A DNA stretch of 64,000 nt from Panorpa germanica. Its lineage: Eukaryota > Arthropoda > Insecta > Mecoptera > Panorpidae. Location of the stretch: assembly GCA_963678705.1 (NCBI GenBank), contig OY783210.1, positions 18,849,331-18,913,330 on the forward strand, written 5' to 3'. The number at the start of each line of letters is the position of its first letter. The stretch's first letter is position 1. This document shows positions 12,701 to 25,400 of this stretch, piece by piece. The notes under the pieces are model-generated. The model searched no databases, was not told where the DNA came from, and saw only the letters and a program-made list of their open reading frames with translations. A program made the position numbers and the translations under genes.

Positions 12701-15700
12701 GAGGGACGTCAACATTTATAATATACCTTAAAAGAAAATAAATATTGTAAATACGTTTCCAACTAAAAATATTATAAAGAATATTATAAATACCTTCCAT
12801 GAGGCCCAATATTAACATCTTCCCATAACCAAACATTTTCGTATTGCCTTTGAATTCTGTTAAATCTAAACTTTCTAAACATTGCTAGTCGAGTACCGTT
12901 GTCAAAATTACAGTTGGACTCATCAGTTCCATCTTCACAGTCTAACATACCATCACATCTTTTATCACTTCGATAACAACGACCGTTTAGACATTCTGAC
13001 AAACCTAGTGTATAATTACAATTATCTGGTCTTCGCGGTACTATTACATCGGTAAATACAACTAAACCAGAGTATTCAAACGTTCTGTTCGCGTCGATTC
13101 CAAAAGTAGAACTTGGATAATAAACTAACTCATCTGGATTTCCTTCATGAGATAACCAAGTGTGTTTGAATGTGCCATTAGTATCTTCATCGAAGGACAC
13201 CATTTTTGTAATTACTTTTGCGTATGTTAATTCATTACCAGCTTGCATACTATAGAACGCTTTATCAATACCTATAACAAAAAATGTTTTTTGTAGAATT
13301 ACATTTTTAGTAATTATTATTACCTATAAGCAAAATCAGCATTACCTGACAGACAAACGTGAGATCCTGGTTCTCCATATATTGCAACTTCAACTTTGTG
13401 TCCAGTACGAGCCTTACGATTATTGATAAATACAGTAAAATTATTTCTAGAGATTCCATTAACGGGGAATGTCAAACTGTCTGCTATGACCTGTCCATAT
13501 TGTCCAACATTCCAAACTACCACTGTTGCTGCAGGTGCCATCTCAGCACTCAAAGTAACGGAGAATGTTCTGTTGCAAATACAAGTAATGGATAAGTGGT
13601 ACACAATAAGAGATTATATTTTGTCGTTCAAATAATTTACCTTAAGGAATCTTTCATATTTTGCTGTCCAGTTAATAACACTATTCCTTTAGACATAAGA
13701 ATAAAATTAAAGTCTTCCAAATAAAAGTTGGATTGAACATGTAGTATAATGTACTCTCCCACCTATAAATATAGAATCAATTATTTTCTGTTATAAATAT
13801 TGTGTGTTAATAAAATGTTGGTGTTATACCCGTGGATGCGTCGTAGTTGTATATACTTTAATATGTTTATTTTGTGGAGAATACTGAGAAAGTAATAATA
13901 AATCTGCACTTGGTCTGTCACCAGAACCGTCATTATAATAAGCGGATAATCTCATAGTCTGGATATCATTTAAAAAGTCACTAGCACGTTGACCTTCATC
14001 CAATCCTAATTCAGAACGGAGATCTACTTTCATTGCCCAAACGCCTTTATCTTCAGACATTAATAATTCTCGAGATGGAAAATCACGTCTTCCTCCTGAT
14101 CTAGATTCTACGTGACCTTGAACTTCAAGGCGACCCATTCGTAATCTATTATCTTCAAGTTGTGATCCGTCGTGATACTGAACTACTATCTATAAATCAT
14201 GTTAAATTATTTTAAGTATATAAATATCTTAACAGTTACAAATATTTATTTCTGCTTACATAGGTCGTAAAAGGCATTGCTGGTTTAAACACTTGTGGAC
14301 TACTGCCCAAAAATGCAACTTTTATTGAAGAATTGTAAATTCTTGCTATTGAATGACCCTCAATTACCTAGAAAAATTGTAATTAGTTAATTATTCTTTC
14401 ACTAAATTGTATTCAATTTTGTTGTAGTTAATTACTAACTTCGTCTAAGAATCTATCTCCAACGGTTGCTGTAATTTCCACTTCCATTCCTTCTAAAGAT
14501 GGTGAAAACTGTTCCAATTGAGCCATAGGGTATCTAAACTCATATGTACCATTAAAGAATCTTAAATGAGGAAGACCCCCTTCTCGATAATATTCCGGTT
14601 TCTCCATCCAAAATGGCCAAGCCTCATCCTAAAATTGGATGGATTATGAATATAAATATCTGTGGGAAACACTGTTTGACAATATGCGTGACAATCGATA
14701 TAAATACTAGCGCACGTGCTATAGTAAGCGTATCATTAATAAAGTAATGAGAACTTTACAAGTATACTATTCATAAAGTGGTTAAATGTATTAGACAACA
14801 AAAATAAACCATTGTCTATCATTTTTATTGATTAGACACTTTTGTAAACAATAGGTACAGGCAATGCATAATAATGTATTACTACTTCAATAAAATAAAA
14901 AAGAGTGTAGCGTCAAAATTGACCCATAATGCTAATCGAATAAAAAGATGTATACTTACAAAAGTAAAATGTCGAACAATAGATCTTTCATTTCCATACT
15001 GATTCGGATAAGGTATGTTCTCCTGATTTGGGTCATTAAGAGTTGGATTAAAATTTAAATTATACTGAGTGTTTATACTTTGGCTGCTAAATTTATGCAT
15101 AAGCTGTTCATTATATCTTGATATTGGTCTGATTGTTGCTCTTAATGTTAGATTTCCTCGAACAGGCGCTCCACCAGTATAATTTGCCATGACTTTTCCA
15201 TAGATATATTGATCCGTATTAAAGAAAAATGCAGGCATCGTTACATTTACTTCAAATCTTGTCTGATAATATTCTTCAACTAAAAATGTAGTTTCTTCAA
15301 TTTGGCCTTGAGCAATTACTCTAATGACCCATTCACCAAAAACGGGCTGATCCGATAATTTGTAATCAAGACTTACGGTACCCAAATTTGACTAAAAAAT
15401 TAGGGAACATGTTTAATGCCACAATAGATACTAGTAAGAATAGCAAAGATTTTCTTTCATGATAGGTATACCTGTCTACTTAACCACCGGCGCATAATAT
15501 GACGATTTGGGTCTAACATATATACATCAACTGAATTATCAAATGCCTTTAGCTCTGTATTAATTGGAATGGCTCTGAGTCGTACTGAAATAAAAATAAT
15601 TCATAATGTATAAAAATTGAATAATAGAAAAAAGTTTCATTAAACTTTTTTATAGCTTTTGTGCTCCAAGTGTGTCAATAAATATTTCAATTACCTATTT

Positions 15701-16434
15701 GATTCTGCATGTAAACTGGTTTATCGGTTTGTACAAAAATTGTCATTGAACGTTGGCTAAAATTAATTTTAGTTTCATTAACAAATGCGAGACCTCCCAT
15801 CAGACTGTTATATAAACCTTCAACTCTTAATTTATATTCTCCTTGTACACTTGTTGGCGGTATTCGCATGATTAAAGTTTCAGGAATACCCTGTTTTATA
15901 TCTTTACTATCAAATGTTTGTTCAACACCATCCCTTGATACTGATGCTCTTATTGTTAAAGGGTAGCGTGACTGCAGCACACTTGCGGACACCCTATAAA
16001 TTTGTCCTGGACGTACCATTTTTGATGCGACAATGAAATATGTCCTGGAATATCACATAACAGAAGGTAAATTAACTTTTATTTATTAGCATGTTTAGTT
16101 TAAAAATAACAAGCTTAGCTGTATATAATGTTGCCTATAAATCAGGGGTTAAAATACCCTGAGTAAAATATTGAACATTTTCAACTTACGCTTCCCTGAT
16201 GATGACATTACTATCTATAAAATTCGGAATGCTATTTCTGTTAAATGTTTGAGGTTTCTCTCCGAATGTCGGCCTTCGAACTCCTCCAATATCCCATGGT
16301 GCTCTTGTAGATGTGGTGGAGTAGTCATTTGGATTAGGAGTTAATTCTTGTGTGTAAACAGTTTTTGTGGACAGTAATGTCAATATCGCCGCCGTAGCGG
16401 CGAGATATATTCTTGCCATCGTATCTCCGCCAAT
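9760..16434 (-). CDS. Mcr: Macroglobulin complement-related protein (thioester-less TEP with LDLa module)
   Basis: Secreted or membrane member of the alpha-2-macroglobulin/TEP family. In Drosophila, Mcr is needed for septate junctions and epithelial barrier function and has immune roles. Coding starts at 16419 with a signal peptide (MARIYLAATAAILTLLSTKT); a splice acceptor at 16435-16436 implies a 5' UTR intron. Macroglobulin domains follow (16,040-13,350), with the family phrase FVQTDKPVYMQNQ. An LDL-receptor class A module (CLNGRCYRSDKRCDGMLDC, ending DGTDESNC) lies near 13,010-12,900. The alpha-2-macroglobulin/TED helices run from 12,180 to 10,660 (WLTAYCARVFQEA, LTYVARHEVMIEPI) and the receptor-binding domain covers 10,600-9,985. 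Where TEPs have GCGEQNM this protein reads PMDSAEQNM, split by the intron at about 11,872-11,945, so no thioester can form; LDLa plus loss of the thioester is the Mcr signature. The last exon (9760-9983) is Cys-rich (CEVCGSSQCPYC) with a hydrophobic helix (VPSIVVLLVVAMFV), suggesting a C-terminal membrane anchor. At least 15 exons. Confidence 0.94.
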
Positions 16435-18472
16435 CTAGAATAAATTAAAAAACACTGTTATTAAATAGTATAAAAATCTCTTCTCTTCAAAATAAAACAA
16501 ATTATAAATGTAGTTTACTGATTCATGTTTCAAAAATAATTCGGAACACATAAAATGCATACAGTTTTATTATTATATATTAAAATTAATAATGAACTTA
16601 TTTCGATAGAGATTTATTAAAAAAAAATTATATAGAAAAGGTTTAAGCTTCCAATTTCTAAAACAAACTACAACAAAAGACTAATGAAAAGAATAGAAAT
16701 AATAAAAGCATTTATAAAAATCAACGGTCAATTGAACAATAGAGAAGAATAAGAAAGTCGTTAAATATTGTTCATTCATTACATTTGCATATTCTCAACA
16801 ACAGCTAGCAATCATTTTTATACACCTGTAGTTTGTGAATATTTTATTGCTCCCTTGCAACCATTACTACAAAGTTGTAATATGAAAGCTGATTTATTAG
16901 TTATTCTTTCACAAAGATTCAAGTTCAAATCCAGATAACGCCTAGTTCAATTAACTAGTCGAAATAAAATTAAAGAACTATTAAATAAAAGAACATTTAC
17001 TCTACTAGCTATAAAGTATATATATGTCATGATCCTTTAAGTCTAGTTAATTGGCCCCTGGCCTATGTCACATTGTTAATTGTGTTTATTAGATGATTCA
17101 AACCAGGTTCAAAGGTCAATCTCGTAACTTGGGCGTACTATATACATTCACACATAAAAAATGTTCAAAATTAATTTCTAAAAGTATGAATGAAGTTAGT
17201 TTAGCGCCTGGAATACTGTCAAATGTTATATCACAGGCATATCTTTTTTGTATTGCAATAGCAATTGATTATTAGAAGATTTAAATAAGATATATTACAT
17301 AATATTTGGGTAATCATTTACTTATTACTTTTACTAAATTTACGAGAAAAATACATTATACTTTCTGCATTCAAACTTATCTTACAATAGATTATTAATC
17401 AAGTTAAAAGTAAAAATAGATTTTTGGGTAAAGCACGTATTTTATTTATTTCTAACAAAGATAAGTACTTCTATAATACTATTTAATCCTTCATAAACTG
17501 TACCGTGTTTTTGAAGTAGCCCACTTTTAATCCTGAGTGTCCACCCCCTTTTTCCACCACTTCAAATTTCCCCCTTTTAAACTAAGTACGAGTTAAGCTT
17601 AATAGAGGGTTGGGCTCATTGTATTATATCTATATTTGATTAATTCACTGATAAAACATTGTGTAGACACTTTAATTAACGACATAAAAGGACGAAAGTA
17701 CTAACTAAATTATGAGGAACTACCTAAGATATAAAACTTTAGCAAAATGATGACATACACACATTTTATTGTGAGCTTATTTTAATTTGCGCCTGAATAG
17801 AAGGCAATCAGTTATCCATATAATTTTTTGTATAAATGTTCATATCAAGCCATTGCCAAAGTAACAGTAATTATTTGTGTAGTACATTAACTACAGTAAC
17901 CAATTATATATCTAAGTACGTTTTATAGTCTCATAATTGCCTCAAATTTAATGGTCTGCACATTAATTTAGATTTTCCAGTCAATTTGAAAGACACTTGT
18001 ATGCATCTGACATGAATTTGTCTATATTAATATATCAAATGCATACATGCCAAAACTGTTTAGGGGAAGAGCATTAAGAAGCTAATGTGTGTGAAAGGAT
18101 CTGCCAAACACACTCACTAACTAAAAGAGCTATTGACGTATAATGTTAAACAACATATATCAAAAGCAAATCAGTGGAAAACATTTCAACATAGAAATAT
18201 CTGTATAATATAAACTGCCTATAATATTTATATAGTATGTCTAACGTCTATGCATATCACTCGTATAAAAAAAACTGTATAAAATATACAGTTGAGTAAA
18301 CATCCTCTTGTAATTCTTCACTGGATGACATGACCAAGAAAATAAAGTATATACATATAGAAAAATTTAGATTTTCACTACATCAAATGAAATCTGAAAT
18401 TTTGCTGCTAAAATTTCGACTTTGATATGATAAAAGGTTCCAAACTTTATGAAAAACAGTATTCGACAATAG
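16435..18472. other. Non-coding, possibly start of a long Mcr 5' UTR intron
   Basis: AT-rich sequence with no supported gene. It directly follows the splice acceptor in front of the Mcr start codon, so it probably belongs to a 5' intron. Short frames here (for example 17,093-17,275) have no recognisable motif. A small hairpin (AACTGTATA/TATACAGTT) occurs near 18,275-18,295. Confidence 0.5.
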
Positions 18473-19033
18473 GCTTGTGTCCTCATTTTTTAGTGGTCGA
18501 TTTTTCAATTGTTGATTGAAATTGATGTTAATAAATATGTATTGACGTGTCTATTTTATTAAATATCTAAATATTGACGGAGATATAGCAATTAAAAATT
18601 TGAATTGTAGTTTTAGCGCTAGAAATGGTCGGCCACATTTGTATGAGGTGAAATGCATTTTAACGTCAGTTATTTGTTGAGTAGGTCAGTGTTGATAATG
18701 TTTTGTACCTGTTGGTAGTCAAAGAATAATAAGTCTTTATTTTATTTAACCCTGCTAAGGCAGACATAATATTGAAATTTTATTGTTCCTTCAAATAGCT
18801 GTAAATAATATTTGATATTTTGATATATAAATACATATAGCAGAGATTTATGAGCTGTAAGGTTGGCAGCGGTACAACGTTGAATCCCTTTAATAATTTA
18901 AGAGACAAAATGACTTTTTTAATTGTTAATATCTCTTAACATATAAGGAGTTATTAAAAAATGATTGAACATTTGAGGTTCTAGTAACCCACTTTATCAA
19001 TATATAGTACACTTTTATAGAAATTAAGACATA
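18473..19033 (+). mobile_element. Short non-coding element, copy 1 (MITE-like, one degraded end)
   Basis: A roughly 560-bp segment starting GGCTTGTGTCCTCATTTTTT. It is nearly colinear with the segment at 21,930-22,441 over its whole length, sharing for example ATTGACGGAGATATAGCAAT and TTTAGCGCTAGAAATGGTCG. It has no reading frame. The right end reads AAGACATAGGACAC and then diverges, so the terminal inverted repeat is broken on that side. The first copy also carries a short stretch (around 18,845-18,900) that the second lacks. Non-autonomous DNA-transposon status is inferred from the termini of copy 2. Confidence 0.65.
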
Positions 19034-20868
19034 GGACACCCATTACTCTGGATTTAAAAAAAAAACTACTTTTATGATCACCCTCGTACAAATCGAATTT
19101 AGTTAGTATACACTGTCGCAATACTTACTTATCGAGGGTATAATAAACAGAAATTATATTCCCCTTATATTTCTGATTTAATTGGCTTAAGACCCTTTCT
19201 ATTTCGTATGTGATTCAAATAAGACATATGACGCTTAAAGCATCCGACGACTTCTTCTAGCTGATTCATTAATCCCCTGATAATCTGGTGCATAAATTAA
19301 CATATAAAGTAAATTAATTTTCTATATGACTATCCCTTTGAAGAATCGATCCTATTTAAATCTGGTATAATTCCACCAACAACCCTTTATATTGAGCAGT
19401 GTTATAGACCAGGGCTATAATCAGTTGTAATACTGTAAAAGGGCTAATCCTACCAAATAGGGAAACATGTTGTGGAAATGGAAATGTTATTTAAATGAGA
19501 ACATGCTAGTACTGCTATAGAGAGCCTCTGTGTAATAAATCAAATATTTAAAAGTAGCAAGAAGGACAGACAATTCATGTACATTACCCTAGGGTCTGCG
19601 ATTCTGCGAATTTTTGGGTCCAGTGAGTAAATTACAACAACGTGTGTGGAATAATTAATTAGGGAGGAATTAGGGAGAGCATGACTGAAAATTGTTGAAA
19701 AGTTTAAACCAACAAAAATACAATATGTGGGGAAATATAATGGTTTGTAAAAAAAATATTAAAAATGTAGTCATATGTAAATAAGGACAGTTGTTGAAAA
19801 GGATTGGTCATTTTTTCTTCTATTGCTACAGCCTTTTTTTATGGTGAACATAAACCCTCAATATTACCTTAAATACATGTAACATTTTACTTGAACGAAA
19901 CCTACTAATATTTAATATAAAATGGTTTCAATTTTGTCTAAAACCTTTTTAAAAAAAGTTTATTTTATGATTTTAATAATAATAAAAATAGGTTATTTAA
20001 TATGTAATAAAATAAACCTTAAATACACATAAATTTGTGCAGTGGGGTTCCCAAATTTTATTTATAGTGCATTATATAAAAACAGCCGCCGCATTATCTT
20101 AAACTAGGTAATGACCTAGCTGTAACACTAATTATGTTTATGCAATGTAAAATAATGATTAATTAGTTTTAGAATATTAATGACCCATCTTAATGTTTAT
20201 ATGTGTGTTGGCCAGACAAATGGAAATAGTTTCGGGAAAATTATTTAGTCAAAATAACAAATAACAACTGCTACAATCGACAAATAAAAGAAACAGTACG
20301 AAATAAAATGAAACCAACGACCGATAGTTTTTAAATACCATAGAAATCATTGACGTTTTAAAATTTTAACTTTTACTCTGTTTTATTTTGATTCATCCCA
20401 CAATTTATTTTTAGCCAGTACTTCTAGTCGTCTGGTTCTGGGTTTGAATGCAATTTATAAATAGAAAAACATTAAAAGTTAGCTGCACTCAAAGTAGATA
20501 TTATCCATATACCGCCTTAGCCATTTAGTTAGACGGTCACGTGATGCGTCGGTAGGATTAAAACATTAAAATATTAATGAGGTTAAAGTTTACAAATCAA
20601 TTTATAAAGAAATTAAATGGAGATATTTTATGATTCAAGTACGGGATATAAATGTTTGGATATTTTTAGAATTTAAAACATAAAATTTGTAATAAAATGT
20701 AAATAATTAAATTAATTATAATTTAATGTTGAGTTGATAAACTGTTCTATCTATAAGTAAAATTTAAGGATAGATCCGCGCTGTAAACAAGTACGTGCGG
20801 AATTAAATGCACCGTAAAATTACAACAAACTGCTGATTTTCCTGTGTGAATTTGAAATGTATATATGT
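19034..20868. other. Non-coding spacer between repeat copies
   Basis: AT-rich with no supported gene. A segment around 19,860-19,925 (ACATGTAACATTTTACTTG...) resembles one at about 42,560-42,615 in a NUP58 intron, which hints at an old dispersed repeat. A somewhat GC-richer patch at 20,500-20,560 was not identified. Confidence 0.4.
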
Positions 20869-21465
20869 TTATATGCTTCCCTGTGTTAAGAAGCTGCTAA
20901 AAGAAAATAAAATGTAAAAGTTTAATATGATGGTAACAACAACTCTTGTCGCGACATGTTTTGCAATTTTAGTAAAGCTAACACGTTTTTTTGATATCTT
21001 TACGATGTCAGCTAACTCACGCAACTTCACTTTTCGATCATTCAAAACGATTTTGTGGATTTTTTTTATGTTTTCTGGTGTTACCGCCTCATTTGGACGT
21101 CCACTGCGTTCTGCATCATCGGTGTCTCTACGACCACGTTTGAAGTCAGCAAACCAACGTTTTATTGTTGTTTCTGATGGAACGGAGTCCCCATAACACT
21201 TTTCAAGCCATTGCTTCGCTTGAACGGTATTTTTTCCCATCAAGAAGCAGTGTAAAATTAAAACACGAAATTGTCTTTGATCCATTGTTTTGAAAATAAC
21301 AAAAGTAGCGTCACTCTTAGCACAATAACTCACAAACTACTAAATAGAATATCATGAAATTTTAACAGCTGTCTTTTGAAGGTTAGTATTAACTGAAAAA
21401 AAGGTGACTGCAATAAAACTAGCGTCATCTATGTGTTAGGCCCGGGACTTTTCAGCCCATGTGCT
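20869..21465 (-). pseudogene. Truncated mariner-family transposase with one terminal repeat
   Basis: Relic of a Tc1/mariner DNA transposon. Reading from 21,282 it gives MDQRQFRVLILHCFLMGKN, then the helix-turn-helix segment ETTIKRWFADFKRGRRDT, SGRPNEAVTP and a second HTH (KLRELADIVKISKKRVSF). These are the paired N-terminal DNA-binding domains of mauritiana/SETMAR-like mariner transposases. The catalytic DD(34)D half is gone: after about 120 residues the frame jumps to an unrelated tail (TKIAKHVATRVVVTI...), so the copy cannot transpose. Upstream, at about 21,437-21,465, the minus strand reads GGGCTGAAAAGTCCCGGGCC, which fits a mariner terminal repeat; no matching end was found near 20,840. 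It lies between the two short-element copies. A frame of 89 aa on the plus strand is a shadow. Confidence 0.85.
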
Positions 21466-21929
21466 AAATCATTTACGTAACATGAAACTTTTGTTATGTT
21501 AAATAAACCTAAAATACACGTAACTATGTTTAACGACAATATACAAAATAACTCTTTAAACATTTTAACGCCATAAAAATCACGATCTCAAAATTTCTAT
21601 GAATTATTATTCGAGTGGTTCGATTTGATTTAACAGTCGTAATGATTTATTTTTATTCCCTCCTTCAACGACACGTGCTGTGGCAACGTTTACTTTACAT
21701 CGGAAACCATTCCCTTAGTTCATAAGGGAATAAAAACGCTTTTAAATCTAGGGGTCGTAACCCTGTTACTAGGTCATACCTGACACACGCCATGGGTCGC
21801 GTTACCTTTGACTTAATTAATATTTGACCATATCCCACTTTTAGTTTAAAACAAATATTATGTTTCAAAATATGTTTCATTATATATTAGTATATATACC
21901 TCTGACGGGAGTTTCGCTACTCTTAAATG

Positions 21930-22441
21930 GGCTTGTGTCCTCATTTTTTAGTGAGCGATTTTTCAATTGTTGATTGAAATTAATGCTAATAAATGTGTAT
22001 TGGCGTGTCTATTTTACTAAATATCTCAATATTGACGGAGATATAGCAATTAGAAGTTTGAATTGTAGTTTTAGCGCTAGAAATGGTCGGCAATATTTGT
22101 ATGACGTGAAATGCATTTTAATGTCAGTTATTTGTTGAGTAGGTCAGTGCTGTGGTAATGTTATGTTTTATTTTATTTAACCCTGTTACGGCAGACATAA
22201 TATTGAAATTTGATTGTTCCTTGAAATAGCTGTAAATAATATTTGATATTTTGATATATAAATACATATAGTAGAGCTTTATGAGACATGATGACATATG
22301 AGACATAATGACTTTTTTAATTGTTAATATCTCTTGAAATATAAGGAGCTATTAATAAGTAATTGAACATTTGAGGTTCTAGTAACACACTTTATCAATA
22401 TATAGTACACTTTTATAAAAATTAAGACATAGGACACAAGC
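21930..22441 (+). mobile_element. Short non-coding element, copy 2 (MITE-like, both ends present)
   Basis: About 512 bp bounded by perfect 12-bp terminal inverted repeats: GGCTTGTGTCCT at the left and AGGACACAAGCC at the right. The interior is non-coding and matches the copy at 18,473-19,033. Size, inverted ends and lack of a gene fit a MITE. I could not define a clear target-site duplication (flanks TTAAATG and AATTTTG), so the superfamily is unknown. It lies about 460 bp beyond the mariner relic, but the ends differ, so they are not the same family. Confidence 0.72.
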
Positions 22442-25400
22442 CAATTTTGTAAAACTACCAACAAAAGACAAAACACCTTACATCCTTATCTTTTGTACAC
22501 GACTGTCTAGAATAACATTGATTTAAATGATTGTATTTAATTTTCGTTTCATTTTAATATTAATAAACCTTATGAGATTAATCTAATGGTAATTTTTAAT
22601 TATGTAAGTATGCCGTCTAAAAGAACAACTATTTTATTACTCTAATAATGTTATTCTAAGAATTTAATAGCTTTTAAATAGATAAGTAATCATAAATCTC
22701 ATTAAAACATTTAATTTATTATCATATGCGATATGCCTCATAAACCTGACACTTCTTCACGGATCAATTCAATATTTAAATACTTCAATAGTATTTGCCA
22801 TTTGCTTTTTACGTAAATGATACTTTCGGAAGATTTCATCTCAAATACAGTAACATTGAGACATTTTTGGAGATTATTCTCTTAGAACTGTTGTCAAGAA
22901 TAATTAGGATTTACTAATTACATATCTTAAAGCCATTTATAATATTGTTATAATATTATTTATTAACAAATATACTGACTGTATACAATGCAAGACTAGA
23001 CGCAACTCAGTTGACTGATATATAATAAAAGACTTGTACCAGATGTAAAAGATCCTACCCTTTCCCTCTAGACTTGGTTTAGACAACATTCAACCACAAT
23101 TCTGTAGTTCCCAGGAATACATAGCCATCCATACACACCAGGAATTTGTTTATGAAAAGATAAGACCAAAGTAGCTGTACCAGGGTTATCTTACAGCGAA
23201 ATATCACTATTACTGTTTTACTACTAACTTTACTACCGTTTTCTTTATATTACGAGGGGACTCATAAACTTCCTTTATTACATTATATGAAGTTTGAAAA
23301 ACTGTGGTGTGTATAAGATTTCAAGCTTGCAGCTATTTGGAGGGTTACATAAGATAGAAAAGGGGATGAAGAATTGTTTATCTCCGACGTGTGCCAAGTA
23401 TCTCACTGTATTAAGTGTTGACTCCGTCGTGTTTACCTAATAAAAATAAATATACCCCAGAAATATCAGTTTATATACATTTATTTAGTTTTTGTATATT
23501 GTTTTGTTAAGATAAAGAAAGAAAAGGGTAAAACGGAGCTCTTTTATACAACATATAGATTTTATATAAAATGACGTTTTTGTAATTTGTACAATATATT
23601 TTCAATATAATTTAAAATAGCACAGTGGCCAAGAGCCTGAGCCTGATTAATTCCCAGATCTACGTCAGATTTTCTGTCTTTGATTTTTGTGTCGTTAAAT
23701 ATTTGAAATATAATCACAGATTAATTAGGCAGCGGTATAGTATAACCCACTTATATGTCAGTATCGACACGTAAAATATTGGTAAAATGTTCCATACAAC
23801 TTTTAACGTAATATAATCATTAATAATCATTAAAAGATATAAACTTAATTTATTTAAATAATTCCTGGAAATATAAAATCAAAATTAAATTTTCTTTTTC
23901 CTTATGTCATCAAAAACTAAATTATTCACATGTAATTTGTTTCTTCACAGATTCTCTGCAGGGTCTGACGTATTTTATAATCGCATTCATTTATTATCCA
24001 ACCCCCGTTAGTTCGTTTTTATACATAAATGTTATTTGCACATTTTACGACTACAGCGTATGTATTGTTACTTTTTGAATCAGAGATGGAAATGGAATTA
24101 GTTTTCTTTCTAGAGTAAAAATATAAAATATAAAAGCAATCAAGCCTAGTATTTTCATTTAATGTGCATAACATTCTTATTATTTTAGTGTAAAATTCTA
24201 AGCAAAAACAAACAAAATATACTTCTCAGTAATGAAAAGTACTTGTGACAATAAAACCATTTACCAAACTAAAAATAATCCCATTTCCAACACTGTTTTA
24301 ATGAGAAATTTTAAAATCCACCCTATTATTTCGTCCGGCGTTATAGGGCATTATTTTGGTGATCCACATTTAACATCCCCCACAATAATCTCGCAACCCC
24401 TGACGTTCCCCGGCTTTCCTGATCCCATCACGATTCCAAACGACGTCCAAATACAGTTGGAGGGGCTCAGATAAAGAGTAAAATCGAATTTTCACATCTA
24501 GCATTAGGCAAATATCCGAATATATAAAGTTTTCACATTCACCAAAAACGATAACCAAATTTCTCTAAAAACAAATATTTATTTTATCCCCATGAAAAAC
24601 CTTTATTATGTTACATTTAGAAAACGTATTTTTTGTTTTCAGTAATAACAATCAGTGGAACCCATAAAAATGCTCGACTGTTTGTTAATTAAAAACACAT
24701 TTAATTGTAATTTAATTTAAATAAACATGGGAAGTCTGAAAATAACAATACCCAGATTTCTGGGGGTCAAATTATCTAACAACTAATGGAGTAAACATAA
24801 AAATAAATTAATCAATAAAAAAGTAATACTCATATACGTTATTATATTCCTTGGTTCAGTATCTGGATTCCCTAACTCTATTAACGATATTGTTGTCCGA
24901 TATTAGATTTTTCAATAAGTTACAAAATAGAAGTTAATGGCAATTCCTACCAGTTAGTTGCAAATAAAATTAGAGAATCCAGCTACAGAATGTTCTAACT
25001 CCTTGTTGTTTATCGTTTTCAAATATAATGGCGCGTTCTCATTTATGCAACATTTCTTACAGAATTCAAATCATCACAATAATATTAAAAATCGTCCGCG
25101 TTTCTCACGAAATCAAACTTGGTGTTATTAGAATAAAATAAAACACTCTGGTTACTACATTTATTTGGGCCAGGTCTAAAACGAATGAAATATTTTTCAT
25201 GTGTATTACAGTATATTACAAGATACCAACAGTAATATAAATTATATTAATAAAATCTATGAAAAACACTGACACCACAAAATTGTACATTAAGTATAGT
25301 TAATGTAATAAAAGTTATCAAAAAAGAATTGACTACAAGGGCGGCCCCCTCTATTAATAATAATTTGAAATAATATTAAATTCATAAAATAAATCATATT

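Noticed and set aside
17093..17275. 60-codon frame as a small gene
   Set aside because: No motif, splice context or composition change; chance frame in AT-rich DNA.
20420..20570. Possible SINE with a box-B-like GGGTTTGAATGC
   Set aside because: No A box, no poly-A or copy elsewhere here; evidence too thin.
23620..23700. tRNA-like or SINE-like wording (CACAGTGGCCAAGAGCCTGA)
   Set aside because: No second promoter box at the right distance, no clover-leaf and no second copy in the window.
24232..24474. 80-codon frame as a gene
   Set aside because: No recognisable domain; a frame on the opposite strand overlaps the same GC-richer block, so coding strand and nature are unclear.
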